Source: Pomacea canaliculata (lineage: Eukaryota; Mollusca; Gastropoda; Architaenioglossa; Ampullariidae). Taken from it: a DNA stretch of 64,000 bases. The stretch lies in contig NC_037592.1 in assembly GCF_003073045.1 (NCBI RefSeq), forward strand, positions 40,481,760 through 40,545,759. Direction: 5' to 3'. Shown here piece after piece: positions 37,225 through 48,480 of the stretch. Below the pieces are notes generated by a model, which made no database searches, was not told the origin of the DNA, and saw nothing but the letters and a program-made list of their open reading frames with translations. A program made the position numbers and the translations under genes. Position 1 is the stretch's first letter, and each line of letters starts with the position of its first letter.

Positions 37225-38580
37225 TGATAGCGACCATTGTGTGTGTATACAATATTTTTTTCTCTTCAGAAGTGTGAATAAGTAAACTTTCATGTAATAC
37301 AGCATGTATTGTACTTCAACAGGGGTGTGTGTGTGTATATATAAGCTTCATTAGCTATGATTATTAATTTTATAAGTTTACTGCTTCACTTAACTATTAA
37401 TTTTCAAAAGTAGATGAAAGAAACTGACTTTGTATTTAACTTATGATTTTATTTTTATTGACTGCAAGACTTTTAACTCAACATCATTACACGTTCGTGT
37501 CATTTGGTTTTTAATGTTCATTTTCTTTATTGATCTGTTACATAAATTTAACCTCAAGGTGACAGTTTTGTTTATGTCTAAAAGCATACTGGTGTTTTAT
37601 AAAGACAAAATTCTATATTTTTTATTTGTCTTTTAAGTAATATGCATCCCTTCCTGTATCTCCTAACTTGTGTCCTGTGCCACTAATGTTTCAATTTATT
37701 TGTACTTACATGCCTTTAACCAAATTAAACAAATATTTATTGCCAAACTATATTTCTTGCATATGTTTTAACATTTTTAATGCGGTCTTATACATACTTC
37801 AGGTCTATAAAGTTATTAGTCTCAATACCGATGAACGATGACAATGTCGGCCTCATTGCCGCCCTGAGATTGTTTAGTACATCCACTAAGATGACAAGCT
37901 TGACCAAGGTTTGAGGAAACAGGCTGTGAACTTAGATTGTTAACCAAAATCCTAAACTCCCACTTTTTGTCTCCAAATGTGTTTTTGTTTTGTTACCTTG
38001 AACACAAAGTAACTAAAGTGTAGAAATTAAATGCGATATGCTGGCAATGCACAGGCTGATGTTCTATAATATAATGATATTAATGTTGTCTTACTTTTTC
38101 ATTTGTAACACTTTAATATTGAAGTATCCAACAAACTATTTTCGTGATTAAAGTTCTCTGAGTCACAGTTAATTATCAAGCATAGTTGCCCATAAATATA
38201 TTTAATTCAGTCTTTGTATTGCAGTGTATAAACTAACATATACCAGCGTGAAAAACTGTAACAATAAAAAGCTAAAGAAGCATTAGACCATTTGTTATGT
38301 GTTATGCTTCTAGTGTTTTGATGATTGTGTGTTTGTAAGACCTTCCACCTTTCAGTCTGATAATAATTAAATGCATAGAATATATCTTGTATATTTACCA
38401 ATGTTCACTTATACTGTTACAATGTTCATCACAACATTTATCAATCACTCTGGTATAATTGCATAGCTATTAGATTTTCATGATTAGGAGGAATACAGAC
38501 AGCTGAAGTAAGTCACCATAAATCTCAAGTGCAGAGAACACTAAGAATTATCTTCTCTGCCCAGTAGTTGTTGTTTCTCT
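37225..38580. other. AT-rich, no gene seen
   Basis: This is the downstream flank of the SAM-AIG1 gene. It has only low-complexity AT-rich sequence and a short GT run near 37326; no exon or mobile element could be supported. Confidence 0.5.
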
Positions 38581-38591
38581 GTGTTGCAAAC

Positions 38592-38779
38592 CAGGAGAGG
38601 AGAACTGGATTTTTACGCCGAGCCAGCAACTAAGGCTATATTACGGCAAGCAGCCAGCCCTGTAAACAGATGCCACGTGCAGAGAAAGAACAGCGTGCCC
38701 AAGACGAGAACTGAACTCTGGGCAGCCAACCTTCACTGTATTGGTGACAGTCGCTAACAGTTGCGCCACTGGGCCGCTT
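38592..38779 (-). mobile_element. tRNA-derived SINE
   Basis: Read on the minus strand it starts near GGCCCAGTGGCGCAACTG (box-A-like) and has GAGTTCAGTTCTC (box-B-like). It ends with a TAGCCTTAGTTGCTGGCTCG and GGCGTAAAA tail typical of mollusc SINEs. Imperfect 11-bp direct repeats GTGTT(G/A)CAAAC flank it at 38581-38591 and 38780-38790. Confidence 0.75.
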
Positions 38780-39158
38780 GTGTTACAAACGAGATCACAG
38801 GAATGGACTGAATTGTCGTTTAGCAAGCTTTGTATAATACTGATGATGACTAGACTCACATTTAAAGATTTCCCAAATAATTACCTCGATTCACATTCAT
38901 GTCAAAAATGGACTGTGTGAGTTTAATCTTCCCGAGAAGGATTTGTCCGACTTACCGAAATGGTAAGCAGCGAGAAATTATTTAGAATACAAAATGAGTA
39001 TTTACCAAACATAAAAACACCGTGTATGGACTTTATTACATGTACTACTTGTCTTTTCTTTTTTCTTCACACGTGTTCCTTCTCATAACAAATCACGAAG
39101 ACCTGTACAGGGGCTTCACGTTTTCAGTTATCGGGAGTTTTTGATTATCCACGTCCGT

Positions 39159-39191
39159 ACACACACACACTTACACAGACACACACACACA

Positions 39192-39270
<79 letters not shown>

Positions 39271-39333
39271 ACGCACACACACACACAAACACACACAAAC
39301 ACACACACACAAACACACACACACAAACACACA
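39159..39333. repeat. (CA)n microsatellite
   Basis: Roughly 175 bp of CA repeats have scattered interruptions (GACA, GCAC, AAAC). Confidence 0.97.
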
Positions 39334-39699
39334 CCCTTACAAAGACACTTCTGTACAGCTGGTGCTGGCTATGCGAACACTGCAGACTGCTGAAGGTGGT
39401 CTCTTCTTTGTTCTCCCCTTACTTTACCCCAGTAATATCTTATCTAAGCAATCACTCACATTCCCAGTTTCACACATTCCAATCTCCACAATGTCTTTCT
39501 TCTCCGACAATTAGTTTGAGAATGACGAAGGTCAATTCTCAACATCTACAGGGATTACAACGAACATTTTGTTCAGTCATGCGCTCTTCCACAAGTGCTC
39601 ACTACCATGATTCGTAGTCCCGAGAGCCACCGTCGTAGGTGTTTAAAGAACTGCACATCCTCCAGCTGTTGTCTGTTAACTCAGATTTCTGCCTTGCTA

Positions 39700-40035
39700 A
39701 CCAGATGATGTTCGATACATGATCGTACTCTACTCAGACGAGGTGTCGGACGTGTACACGTGACTCAAGACAAAGTTAGACGAGGAGGTCACCAAGTACA
39801 TGCTGATGGTCTTCACACAGGGAGATGCTGTGAGACAAAGCAACAAGATAATGGAACTTGCTGGCCTCGGCTCCATCTCACCTGGCACAGGTGCTACAGG
39901 AGTGCGAGTACTACTATGGGCTGTTGGTAGGCATACAAACGGGCAACAGTTCACAGACAGACAAAATGCACTAATACAGCGACAAAGACCAAATCTTGAA
40001 ACTTGTGCTAAGAGCATGCTCAGTAGGAGTGTGAG
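39700..40035 (+). pseudogene. AIG1/GIMAP relic
   Basis: Broken frames align to exon 3 of the neighbouring AIG1 genes. The first part gives VRYMIVLYSDEVSDVYT, a stop, then LKTKLDEEVTKYMLMVFTQG, matching the [11 protein letters not shown]...LKALLD and IFTRGDD region. After a frame change LAQVLQECEYYYGLL matches [15 protein letters not shown]. The P-loop part and coiled coil are missing or unrecognisable. It lies about 1 kb upstream of gene C. Confidence 0.7.
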
Positions 40036-40039
40036 TAAA

Positions 40040-40900
40040 CGCTCTATAAATCCTCATTTATCATTATTTCTATAAATGTGCTGGCTTAATACATACAAGG
40101 AGGGAGAATGTGGACAAACATCTATTGTAGTATAAAAAATACGAAGAAACTGTGTATAAGGAATGAAACAGAAAAAGATAAATCTGGTTGCACATTAAAA
40201 TCAATGTAAAATGTGAAGTACACAGAAACCTAAGAAGACAACAGGGAATAGTAAGAGCAAGCTCAAAGGTGAGAGAGAGAGACCGAAAGAAAGACAAAGA
40301 AAGAGCAAGAAAGTTTCTCAAAAAAGATCGCCAGGGTGGTTTCCTAAAACGACTGCACGTGTTCAGATGTCGAAATGCTGTGTTTTACCAACGTGTGTTT
40401 TTGGGAAATCGCGAACATGTCCTCTATGATCCCATACCGGGCCTGGAAAGGACAGTGGGCGTACCTTGACAAGAAACAGTGCACGGAGACACCTTAGTGG
40501 ACCTAAAATGTTATACTGACGGAAGTTGGCTGATTGATGATTGTTTGCACTCTGCCAAAGCAAACATATCAAAAGATTGGAGCATGGTCCTCCCTTCTTT
40601 ACAGAGATTATAATGCGCTCCCGGATGTGTGTGTGAGAGAGAAATTTATCTTTTTGAGAGTGAGGCACGAATCGTCTAAAGACGCTTATCTTTCAGCACT
40701 GTGAATTGCAAACATGTTATAAATTTTAGGGGACAGATTTTTCAGAAACTGGCCCCACACGACGCTTTGTTCTCAATGGACAGCAATAATTTGCGGGTCG
40801 AAATCTTATCACGAACAATTTTTCACTGTGCAAACAATTTTTTTTTGAAAACCAGCTACGAAATGACTTCCTGGGGAATGTTAGCATCCCAAGCACACGT
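40040..40900. other. Intergenic, no intact gene
   Basis: About 40225-40330 is K/R/E-rich in one frame and might be a decayed coiled-coil stretch of the upstream AIG1 relic, but this is weak. About 40385-40510 resembles 12590-12730. Confidence 0.35.
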
Positions 40901-40968
40901 CAAGCTCACAGTTTTCGGAAAACACAAAGTTATTAAATGTATTAGTGCTTTCACACCTTTCTCTGGCA

Positions 40969-40974
40969 TATAAG
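40969..40974 (+). promoter_or_regulatory. TATA box of AIG1 gene C
   Basis: TATAAG lies 76 bp before the ATG in a block conserved with the gene B promoter (shared GTGTGCAG/GATGTGCAG and GGGACATCGTC/GTGACATCGTG elements). Confidence 0.75.
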
Positions 40975-41044
40975 ACCGTGGTGTGCAGTGACAACAGTGT
41001 AGTTACTTCGTCTCTGGGACATCGTCCTGAAATAGTCTGACACA

Positions 41045-44000
41045 ATGGCTCTCAGCAAGCCTTCTGTAGGTGGGTGTGTCTTTTTGTATTTATTTTGTTA
41101 CGTGTTTAAACAGTTTAAGATAACTTGCGAAACGATATTTTCTTTATTTAATTTACAATAAATCCAACACATTTTATAACATTCCTTCAAACATTCCGGG
41201 CAATTACTGTTTATAAACACAAAATCAGAACTAGGTGGCTGCATACAGTCTGTTTTGAGGTAACTCATATTTTAGTGATTATTATTAGCAAGGGTTAATG
41301 GCTCAAGGGTCAACTGCATTCAGGTTTTTATAACCATGTCCGTGGTTCTGAACCCTTGTGTCTATGACATCTGTGCACCTGGAGAAAACTGCGAAATAGC
41401 CCTTTATCCTCAGAGAGGAGTCACCTTTGACCTCTATACCTGTAACTTTACTGTCGACGACGAAGGTTCAGGAAGACTGTAGATTGCATATATTGTGATG
41501 GCGATCATGATGTTTATAACAAGAGTAGATACACTAACAGGTCCACAGTCAGCTCGTAACTTTTGAGACCAGCCCTGTGATTTCTTTGTGCCCACCGTGA
41601 GTCTGTCCTTCATGGTGGAGTCAAGTTCTAGATAAATCAACTTTATTACTAATATAAAACCTAGCCTCACGCTTCCGTATGTTAAATGTGCTGAAAAGTC
41701 ATTACTAGTTGTATTTTTTATAAATTCTACCATGGAGATGGGGATATAAGTAACACAGACACAGCAACTGCTAACGGAGTTTCAAAGATAGTTATGTCAT
41801 CTTTAATGAACAAGATTCTTATTTTGAAGGGACTAACATATCGTAAACTCATTTAAATGAATAAATTCCAGTCGGTCTACCTAACCTTCGTATAGTTTTT
41901 ACTATCCTTCAATCGAAATTTTATTAATAAATGAAATCATGTGCATCATTTATGGATGGTAGATGTCAGATAGGAATAAATGCTGGCATGCTTGTGTTTA
42001 TGGTTAGAACTTGATATATAAGACTGACTCCGACTCTATTAGACTGCTTTAGTACGGATTTCACAGGTCGGAGTGCTTTCTTCTTACTACGGATGGGTTG
42101 AAAACATTAGCGTAAAACGAGGAATAAAGAACGAAGAAACAATACATTCCTCCTCATTTAAAGGAGGGTAATATTAAAAGAGAAAAATCCGTTCTTTTGT
42201 CACCTAAACAGATCAGACACTTCGTTTTCTACTCGTCGGGAAAACTGGATCCGGCAAAACTTCAACGGGAAACACAATATTTGGAGAAGAACTCTTTGAC
42301 AGCGACTACAACTTTACCTCAGTCACTAGCACCTGGACTCTTCGCCGCAAAGAACGAAATGGGATGTTGATTGAGGTTTGTGTATCTTTTCCCCTGTAGG
42401 ACACCTATTGTTTGGGTCACTGACACTAGTTAACTAACACAATCATTTTTACATATTTATTAAGAAGATAGACAGGCCTTCATGAAGTCCCTCAAGTCCA
42501 GACACCCAAGTCAAGAACAAGTTGAAGACAGGAAGTAGTAATAGGGATTTTGTCATAACTTGGCGAACTGATGTGATTGTACAATCGACCTTTACAGGTC
42601 ATGGACTCGCCGGGTCTGTTCGACACCAGTAGGACAAACGAGGAGGTGGCGGCGGATGTTGTTCAAGCCCTCGCCTGCTTGCACCCGGGTATCACAGCCA
42701 TACTCTACGTCATCATGCTGGGTACCCGCTTTACTGAGGAGGACACTAAAGTGTACGAAAGGCTGAAGGCTTTGTTGGACCCCCGTGTAACAAAATACAT
42801 GATCATTATCTTCACACGTGGTGACGACCTGAACAAGAAAAAGAAGAGCATTGAGTCCCTCCTAATGGAGTCCCCTGATAGTCTCCGCACGGTCCTGAGG
42901 GAGTGCGACAACCGCCACGTGGTGTTTGACAACATGACTGACAACAACCAGTCGCAGGTGGAGCAGTTGCTGGAGGTGGTACACAAGATGAGTCAGGCTC
43001 ATGGCGGGGAACCTTACACGTGTCCTAAGTACAGTGAGATCGGTGAAAAGGTGGAGGAGGAAGTGGCGAGGAGAATGCAAGAGGTGGAGGAGAGAGAGGT
43101 CAAGGACACTACGTACGGGCGAAAACTTGTGACGGAGACGAAGGAAATACAAGAAAAGGCTGAGAGAGAAAAAAAAGAACTAGAGCAAAGGGAGAAGGAG
43201 ATGCAGGCACAGATTGAGGAAACGCAAGTGGAAATAGAGAAACAAAGAAAAGAATTTAAAAGAAAGGAAAAGGTGAGAGAGGAACAAAGAAAGAAAAAAG
43301 AAAAGGAAATCCAAGAGAAACTTAAGCAAATAGAAGAGGAAGCGGAGAGACAAAGAAAAGAATTTGAAAGAAAGGAAAAAGAGAATGATGAACAAATTAG
43401 GAAGAAAGATGAAGAAATGCAAGCGAAAATGAAGCAAATGGAAGAAGAAGCGGAGAAACAAAAATCTGAGTTTGAGACACAGGAAATGGAGAGAAAAGAG
43501 CAAATGAAACGCAATGAGTTAGAAAGAGAGAAGCAACTGAAATCCTTACAAGCTTCGTTAGACAAGCAGCAGCTCAGTGCTGAGAGGATGGAGCAGGAAA
43601 TGAAGAAATTTCGACAGGAAGCAGAAACTGCGAGAGAGAAAGAACGGAAAGAGATGGAACAGCAGAGGGAAAGAGACAGACAAGCTCTAGAGAACAGACA
43701 GCAGCAGATAAAGCAGACGACACAGCAGTACGAGGAACTCCTGAAGAAGGAACGGCAGGACAGAAAACTTCGGGAAGTTCAGTTTCAGGCGGAGATGATG
43801 AAGCTGGAGAAGGATAGAAAAGATCGAGAAAATCAACATCAGAGCGAGGTGAACAGAATGGAGAACGAAAGAAAAGAACGTGAAAATCGCTATCAGACAG
43901 ATATGAAGAAGCTGTATAGTGTAGTAGAAAGTCAGAAAACAAGGATGGAGAACCTGGAGATGGATAAAGCAGAGATGGAGAGTCGGATGCAGAGAATGGC

Positions 44001-44100
44001 GATAGAGAGAGATAGAATGGAGAGTCGTTATGAACGGGAGCTGCGAGAGCTGCGGGAGCAGATAGCCAGAGGGAAGCGTGGTTCATGTGTTGTTCAATGA
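41045..44100 (+). CDS. AIG1/GIMAP-type GTPase gene C with coiled coil and CaaX box
   Basis: Exons are 41045-41069, 42212-42375 and 42598-44100; the product is 563 aa. It has the same exon plan and first exon (MALSKPSV) as gene B. G motifs are GKTGSGKT (residues 18-25), DSPG, TRGDD and [13 protein letters not shown] coiled coil of about 310 residues includes three roughly 35-residue repeats, then an arginine-rich tail ending CVVQ. This CaaX box with X = Gln predicts farnesylation. No frameshift or stop was seen and splice sites are canonical, so it looks functional. The AATAAA at 45089 is a candidate 3' signal. The protein is expected to bind GTP through the AIG1 domain and self-associate through the coil at a membrane; this is family knowledge plus inference. 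Confidence 0.9.
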
Positions 44101-44473
44101 CCTGCCTTACCTCTGAGGTTAGGATTTGTTGGTAACAACAACTATCAGTACTTGGAGAACAGTATCACACTCCTGAGGGAATTCACACAACTAACGTGTG
44201 AAACAGTATCGAGAAAAGCAGTCCGGTATAAAAATACAGGTACAAATATCCTCAAATATTTATAATCAGGGACCTTATAGTATAACATTGTTTAAATATG
44301 AGAGCAGGCTGTCTGCCATTTGGCGATGTTTGATGTTGATGTTTGATGTTTAATCAGGATTTTATACAAAAGATTGAACTGTGTATATACGGCTATATAC
44401 CGGAGTCATCTATGATATGTTCATGATGGTTAGTAACAGTTTTGTTGGAAAAGATTCGAGAGATTCCTTAGAT

Positions 44474-44909
44474 CAGTGATGCCCAACCTTTTTCGGCCTG
44501 CGGGCCATATCCATTTCGGACAGCCGTGTCGCGGGCCACTTCACCGCAAAAATATAAAAAAGAAAAAAAATAGAGCAGATACCATTTTTTATTAGAAACA
44601 AGTTGTACTTACCATTAATTATGTAGTAATTAGTGGGATATTTGAAGTTGTTTACCCGAAACCAACTTCTGAATGTCCGGCTGCATGAAGAGACACCAAG
44701 TCAGAGCACTGAATCGAAATGTTCGTCCATCGAAAAAAAGATTGAGAGACGCCCCTACGTGGGGATAAATACTTCTTCTTCCCTTTTTTCGTTTTTTTTT
44801 TTTCGTTTTTTTTTTTTTTTTTTATTACTAACATGCCGATTTCCTGCACTGTGGGCAGAAGTTTCGCGGGCCGGATATGGCCCGCGGGCCATAAGGTTGG
44901 GCATCCCTG
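44474..44909. mobile_element. hAT-type MITE
   Basis: The exact 8-bp duplication CCTTAGAT flanks it (44466-44473 and 44910-44917). Ends are CAGTGATGCCCAACCTTTTT and GGTTGGGCATCCCTG, each next to GCGGGCCATAT-type subterminal sequence. A T-run fills the right half; there is no ORF. Confidence 0.92.
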
Positions 44910-45088
44910 CCTTAGATTATCTAAACTGTTTCAGCTTAATGGAGTTTTATTCTTTAACTGTAAGAGCTTAACAAGCGTGTGTACTCCTAGCAAATAGAAA
45001 ATTATCTGTTTATTTTGTGTGAAATAGTTTTAAAGATCGGATACAAGATGAATGTATACACTGCATGCTTTATGTAATATGTGATTAC

Positions 45089-45094
45089 AATAAA
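45089..45094 (+). promoter_or_regulatory. Candidate polyadenylation signal downstream of gene C
   Basis: AATAAA sits in a block (about 45050-45140) that recurs downstream of pseudogene D (about 50335-50420) and again at about 46385-46500. It is probably part of the shared 3' region of the family, now separated from gene C by the MITE at 44474. Confidence 0.5.
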
Positions 45095-45140
45095 TAAATT
45101 CTTACAAGACAAGAGTTAATTTTGTAAAACCTTTCCCCCT

Positions 45141-45173
<33 letters not shown>

Positions 45174-45603
45174 TACACAAATGCATGGTCAAGCATTCTT
45201 ATTCAAAAACAAGCAGAGATCGGAAAATGAGAAAGCAAAATAAAAATGATAACTTCTTTCACACAAAGTAGACAGTACAGTTGACAATCGGAAGCAATTT
45301 TTCTACTGTGAGTTGTCTGCTGTAACATGTAGAGCCAGGAGCAACTGCCTCCATAAGTTCATGGAGCATGAGAAGGCAAAATTAAGCGATGCTAGGCTCT
45401 GTCCCTAATTCTACTTTATATATAATAATAAGATAGTTATAGCTCATGGCACATACAGCTGTAGAATGTCTGCTCTTTCCTTTACGGGAAACACTGATAG
45501 AAAATGGATTGTGATGGATGAGAGCATGGAACAATACCTGACCCCACTTTATGTGACCGTCGTGACGTCAGCGATGCGCGGTTCAGTGACTCGAGATCTA
45601 AGT

Positions 45604-45782
45604 CAGACCTGGACAAGAGGCGGCCCTCGGGCCGCATCCGGTCGCCCGCTTGCCCGCTGGCCCGCTCTCCAGTATATATACTATATATATATACAGTATT
45701 GGGTAAAACTGAGTTAACTATATTATTCCAGCCCTCCCAATTTCTCATACGGCCCCCTGGGAAAATAAATTGCCCAGCCCTG
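45604..45782. mobile_element. hAT-type MITE, copy 1 of a GGCCCGC/ATTGCCCAG family
   Basis: Ends are CAGACCTGG and GCCCAGCCCTG, flanked by ATCTAAGT and CTTTAAGT (6 of 8 identical). The same element, in reverse, is at 50608-50817; both share the TATATATACTG core and a GTTAACT motif. Confidence 0.8.
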
Positions 45783-45789
45783 CTTTAAG

Positions 45790-46345
45790 TGGTACAAGCC
45801 CGAGGCTCTAGTCCACCTTCTTCCAGTCAGTTTGTCGACGCGTACGCTTGTCTCGTGGATAGAACAGACGTGTAAGCCCACACTATAGCCTATACTAGTT
45901 ATCGCATGACAGGTGGGTGGGTTGGAGGGCGGATGGGGAGAAAAAGAAAGAGATAAGACCAGTGATTCAGCTTCATGCAAAGATGACGGGGACGCCGTCA
46001 ATACGATGCAGGTCATGTGATTCATGCTCACTCCTAGAGAACTGTGTAATAATAATGGTCTGTGCTCACGTGGTTCTTTTCATTTAACGGTTCTTGTAAC
46101 TGAGGACCGTCCAGTGGGAACGACGTCTGCTATTTGTATTGAGAAAAGACTAGGGACGATCAGACGATTGTTCAAAAAAAAAAAAATAAATAAATAAATA
46201 AAAAAAAAACAAATAAATAAAAATAAAAAAGCCGCAGATAACAATTGTTGATGAACAGCAGGGATCGAATCACGTGTCACGATAACAGGTCATCACTCAT
46301 ATCAGTACTCGTACACTTTTTTAGTATTTGATTTAGATTTTTAAA
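45790..46345. repeat. Partial copy of the gene A/D upstream block
   Basis: It parallels about 47900-48420, sharing the GGTGGGTGGG segment, GACGGGGACGCC and ATGCAGGTCATGTGA, and also the start of the window. It lacks the first coding exon of the family. An A-rich run interrupts it at 46175-46230. Confidence 0.75.
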
Positions 46346-46380
46346 GTGGTCCGCTGTTCGAAATACTTTGAGAACCACTG
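46343..46380. mobile_element. hAT-type end fragment
   Basis: Reversed, it reads CAGTGGTTCTCAAAG, a common hAT terminal motif, followed by GCGGACCACTTT. No partner end is visible. Confidence 0.5.
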
Positions 46381-46384
46381 AGAT

Positions 46385-46520
46385 AATGCATACACGGCAT
46401 GATGTGTGAAATGACATTGTTATGACAATTTGTTATGACAAATAAACTATATTTTTATAAGACACGAATGAATTTTGTGAAGTCATATCCCTCACTTTTC
46501 TCTGTTACCAATTAAATTTT
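46385..46520. repeat. Orphan copy of the AIG1 gene 3' flank
   Basis: ACACGGCATGATGTGTGAAA, an AATAAAC signal, TTTTGTGAAGTCATATCCCT and CACTGTGGCGGGTGTC match the 3' flanks of gene C and pseudogene D. No AIG1 coding sequence lies before it, so a gene copy was probably lost or only the flank was duplicated. Confidence 0.65.
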
Positions 46521-47065
46521 ACATCCACTGTGGCGGGTGTCCTGCTGGGTGACCTGCAGCGTTATATCGGGTGTTTGACCCCGCACTTGTCACGACTTTG
46601 ATTATCTCCCTTACCAAGCGTTGTCCTTCATTCAGATAAGACATCTTCTCGTACAGTCTAGGTAAGGCGATGACCTTTCACTGAAGTCAATCCACGACCT
46701 GTACGGAAGGTTCTACAACCCCAGTACAAGTGAAACTGTCGCAGCTGGATGTGATCCCACTGAGAAAATAGTCTTATGGTCGACGTTTAGCCGCAGTTAC
46801 TAATATGTTGTTATATTGTGAGAAATGAAAGGGACTCGTTCTAGAAATTAGATTATGTCAAGATTATCAAGTATTAAAGAAACTCTTGCTTACATTGTGA
46901 CAGATGGATTGCATTGGTATTCATTTCGCATCGACTTATGTGTATATTATGTTTTGTGTGCATATATATAGGCTGCTTAAATTTGAATTCTTCTTTGTAT
47001 GATTTATGTGTTGTACATGTATATGGAAATAAAAATGCTTTAAAAGTAATAAAATAGTTCACCAG

Positions 47066-47893
47066 AATCAAGCAACACTCACTTGGTTCACCGACAGGGA
47101 AGGTTCGGGGAGTCGACTTGGTTATCCCACAGACTGTGTTGCACCTGAGTACGAGTGACACGACTGTCGACTGTTACAGGTGAGAGTTTTGATACCTCCC
47201 TGTGGCGCTAGTCCTCCCTTTATTAACCCTTCATGTCATGCTGCATTTACCTAAAAGTAATGTTTTCTGTTTTTTTGTAAAAAAAAAAAAAAAAAAAAGT
47301 GCAACGCATTACAAAGCCTTTGTCATAGAGACACATACAGTGATCGGGTTAACACCTAGCACAGTCTGTGTGACTTGTCATTTGATTACAGGTAAGTCAT
47401 TTGTTGCATTCAAGTACTTTTAATTCTCTCTCACACAGTCAGTCGCTAGCAACTCTTTTAATCACCTGTGATCGTCCTCCCTCATGTTGTTGTCTCCCCT
47501 GTCACTAATAACTGTTACCACCACAGCAAATATATTTATCTATCCTTACATCGTGTGTCTCTGGCGTCTAGACTGATTCTTTACCTACGGCCTCACTAAT
47601 ATTCTTATTGGGAAATGACATCGGGTACAACACATACTATGTCAGAAGGCAATTTTAGACCGTAAAACAACGATCGCGAGAAAAAGAATATACAGACCAA
47701 GTCGTTTTATTATTTGATGTTTCAATTCATGCATAAATAACTACAGTACTCCTGTTTTCTTTCTATTGCGCGCGCATGCACATAGAGACAGTAACTTTCT
47801 GTCCAGATCATTTAAAGGGTTAACATCCACATCTCCAAAAGAAATGGTTTAAGATGTGCGAAATACTGACTAGGAAGTGAATTTTATACTGCA
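47066..47893 (-). mobile_element. Promoter-bearing repeat (LTR-like), minus copy
   Basis: Reverse-complemented, it aligns throughout with 53158-54017. Landmarks in order are TTCACTTCCTA-TCAG, GTTAACCCTTTAAA, ACAGGGGAGACAACA, GAGAGAATTAAAAG and AAGTCGACTCCC, ending CCAAGTGAGT...TTCTGG. A poly-T run replaces part of the middle. It resembles a solo LTR, but canonical TG...CA ends are not certain. Confidence 0.65.
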
Positions 47894-48480
47894 AAGATCT
47901 CTAACGGATGCGTCCCGTTGTCTATCATCGCCCAGTCAAAAGACAGGATGTCTACCTTTACTTAGTGGTAGTCGGGGTGAAGGTTCACGACTTCGTAGCT
48001 TGCTTGCATTGGGTGGCCATGGTGGGTGGGTGGATAAGGAGAAAGAGAGAAAGAGATAAGACCACTGAATCACCTTGTTGCACAGGTGACGGGGACGCCA
48101 TCGCTATGATGCAGGTCATGTGACCCGTGCTCACTACTACAGAACTGTGTATTAGTCATGGTCTGTGACTCCCGTGCTTGTTTTCAGTTGACACAACTGT
48201 TACCTGAGGACCGTCCAGTGGGAGCGACGTGTGCTGTTTGTACTGAGAAAAGACTAGAGACGATCAGACGATTCTTCAAAAAAAAAAAAAAAAAAAAAAA
48301 AAAATGCGGCAGATAACAATTGTTGACGAACAGCAGAGATCGAATCCCGTGTCACGATAACAGGTCATCACTCATATCAGTGCTCGTACACTTTTTTAGT
48401 ATTTGGTTTAGAAGACTGGCTTCTCGTAGTAAACAGCAATCAGTTCTCTTCACCTTGTTTGTCTGCGTGTTGCTACACAA

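Noticed and set aside
39128..39617. Long ORFs across the CA repeat on both strands
   Set aside because: They are translations of a dinucleotide microsatellite (His-Thr and Cys-Val repeats).
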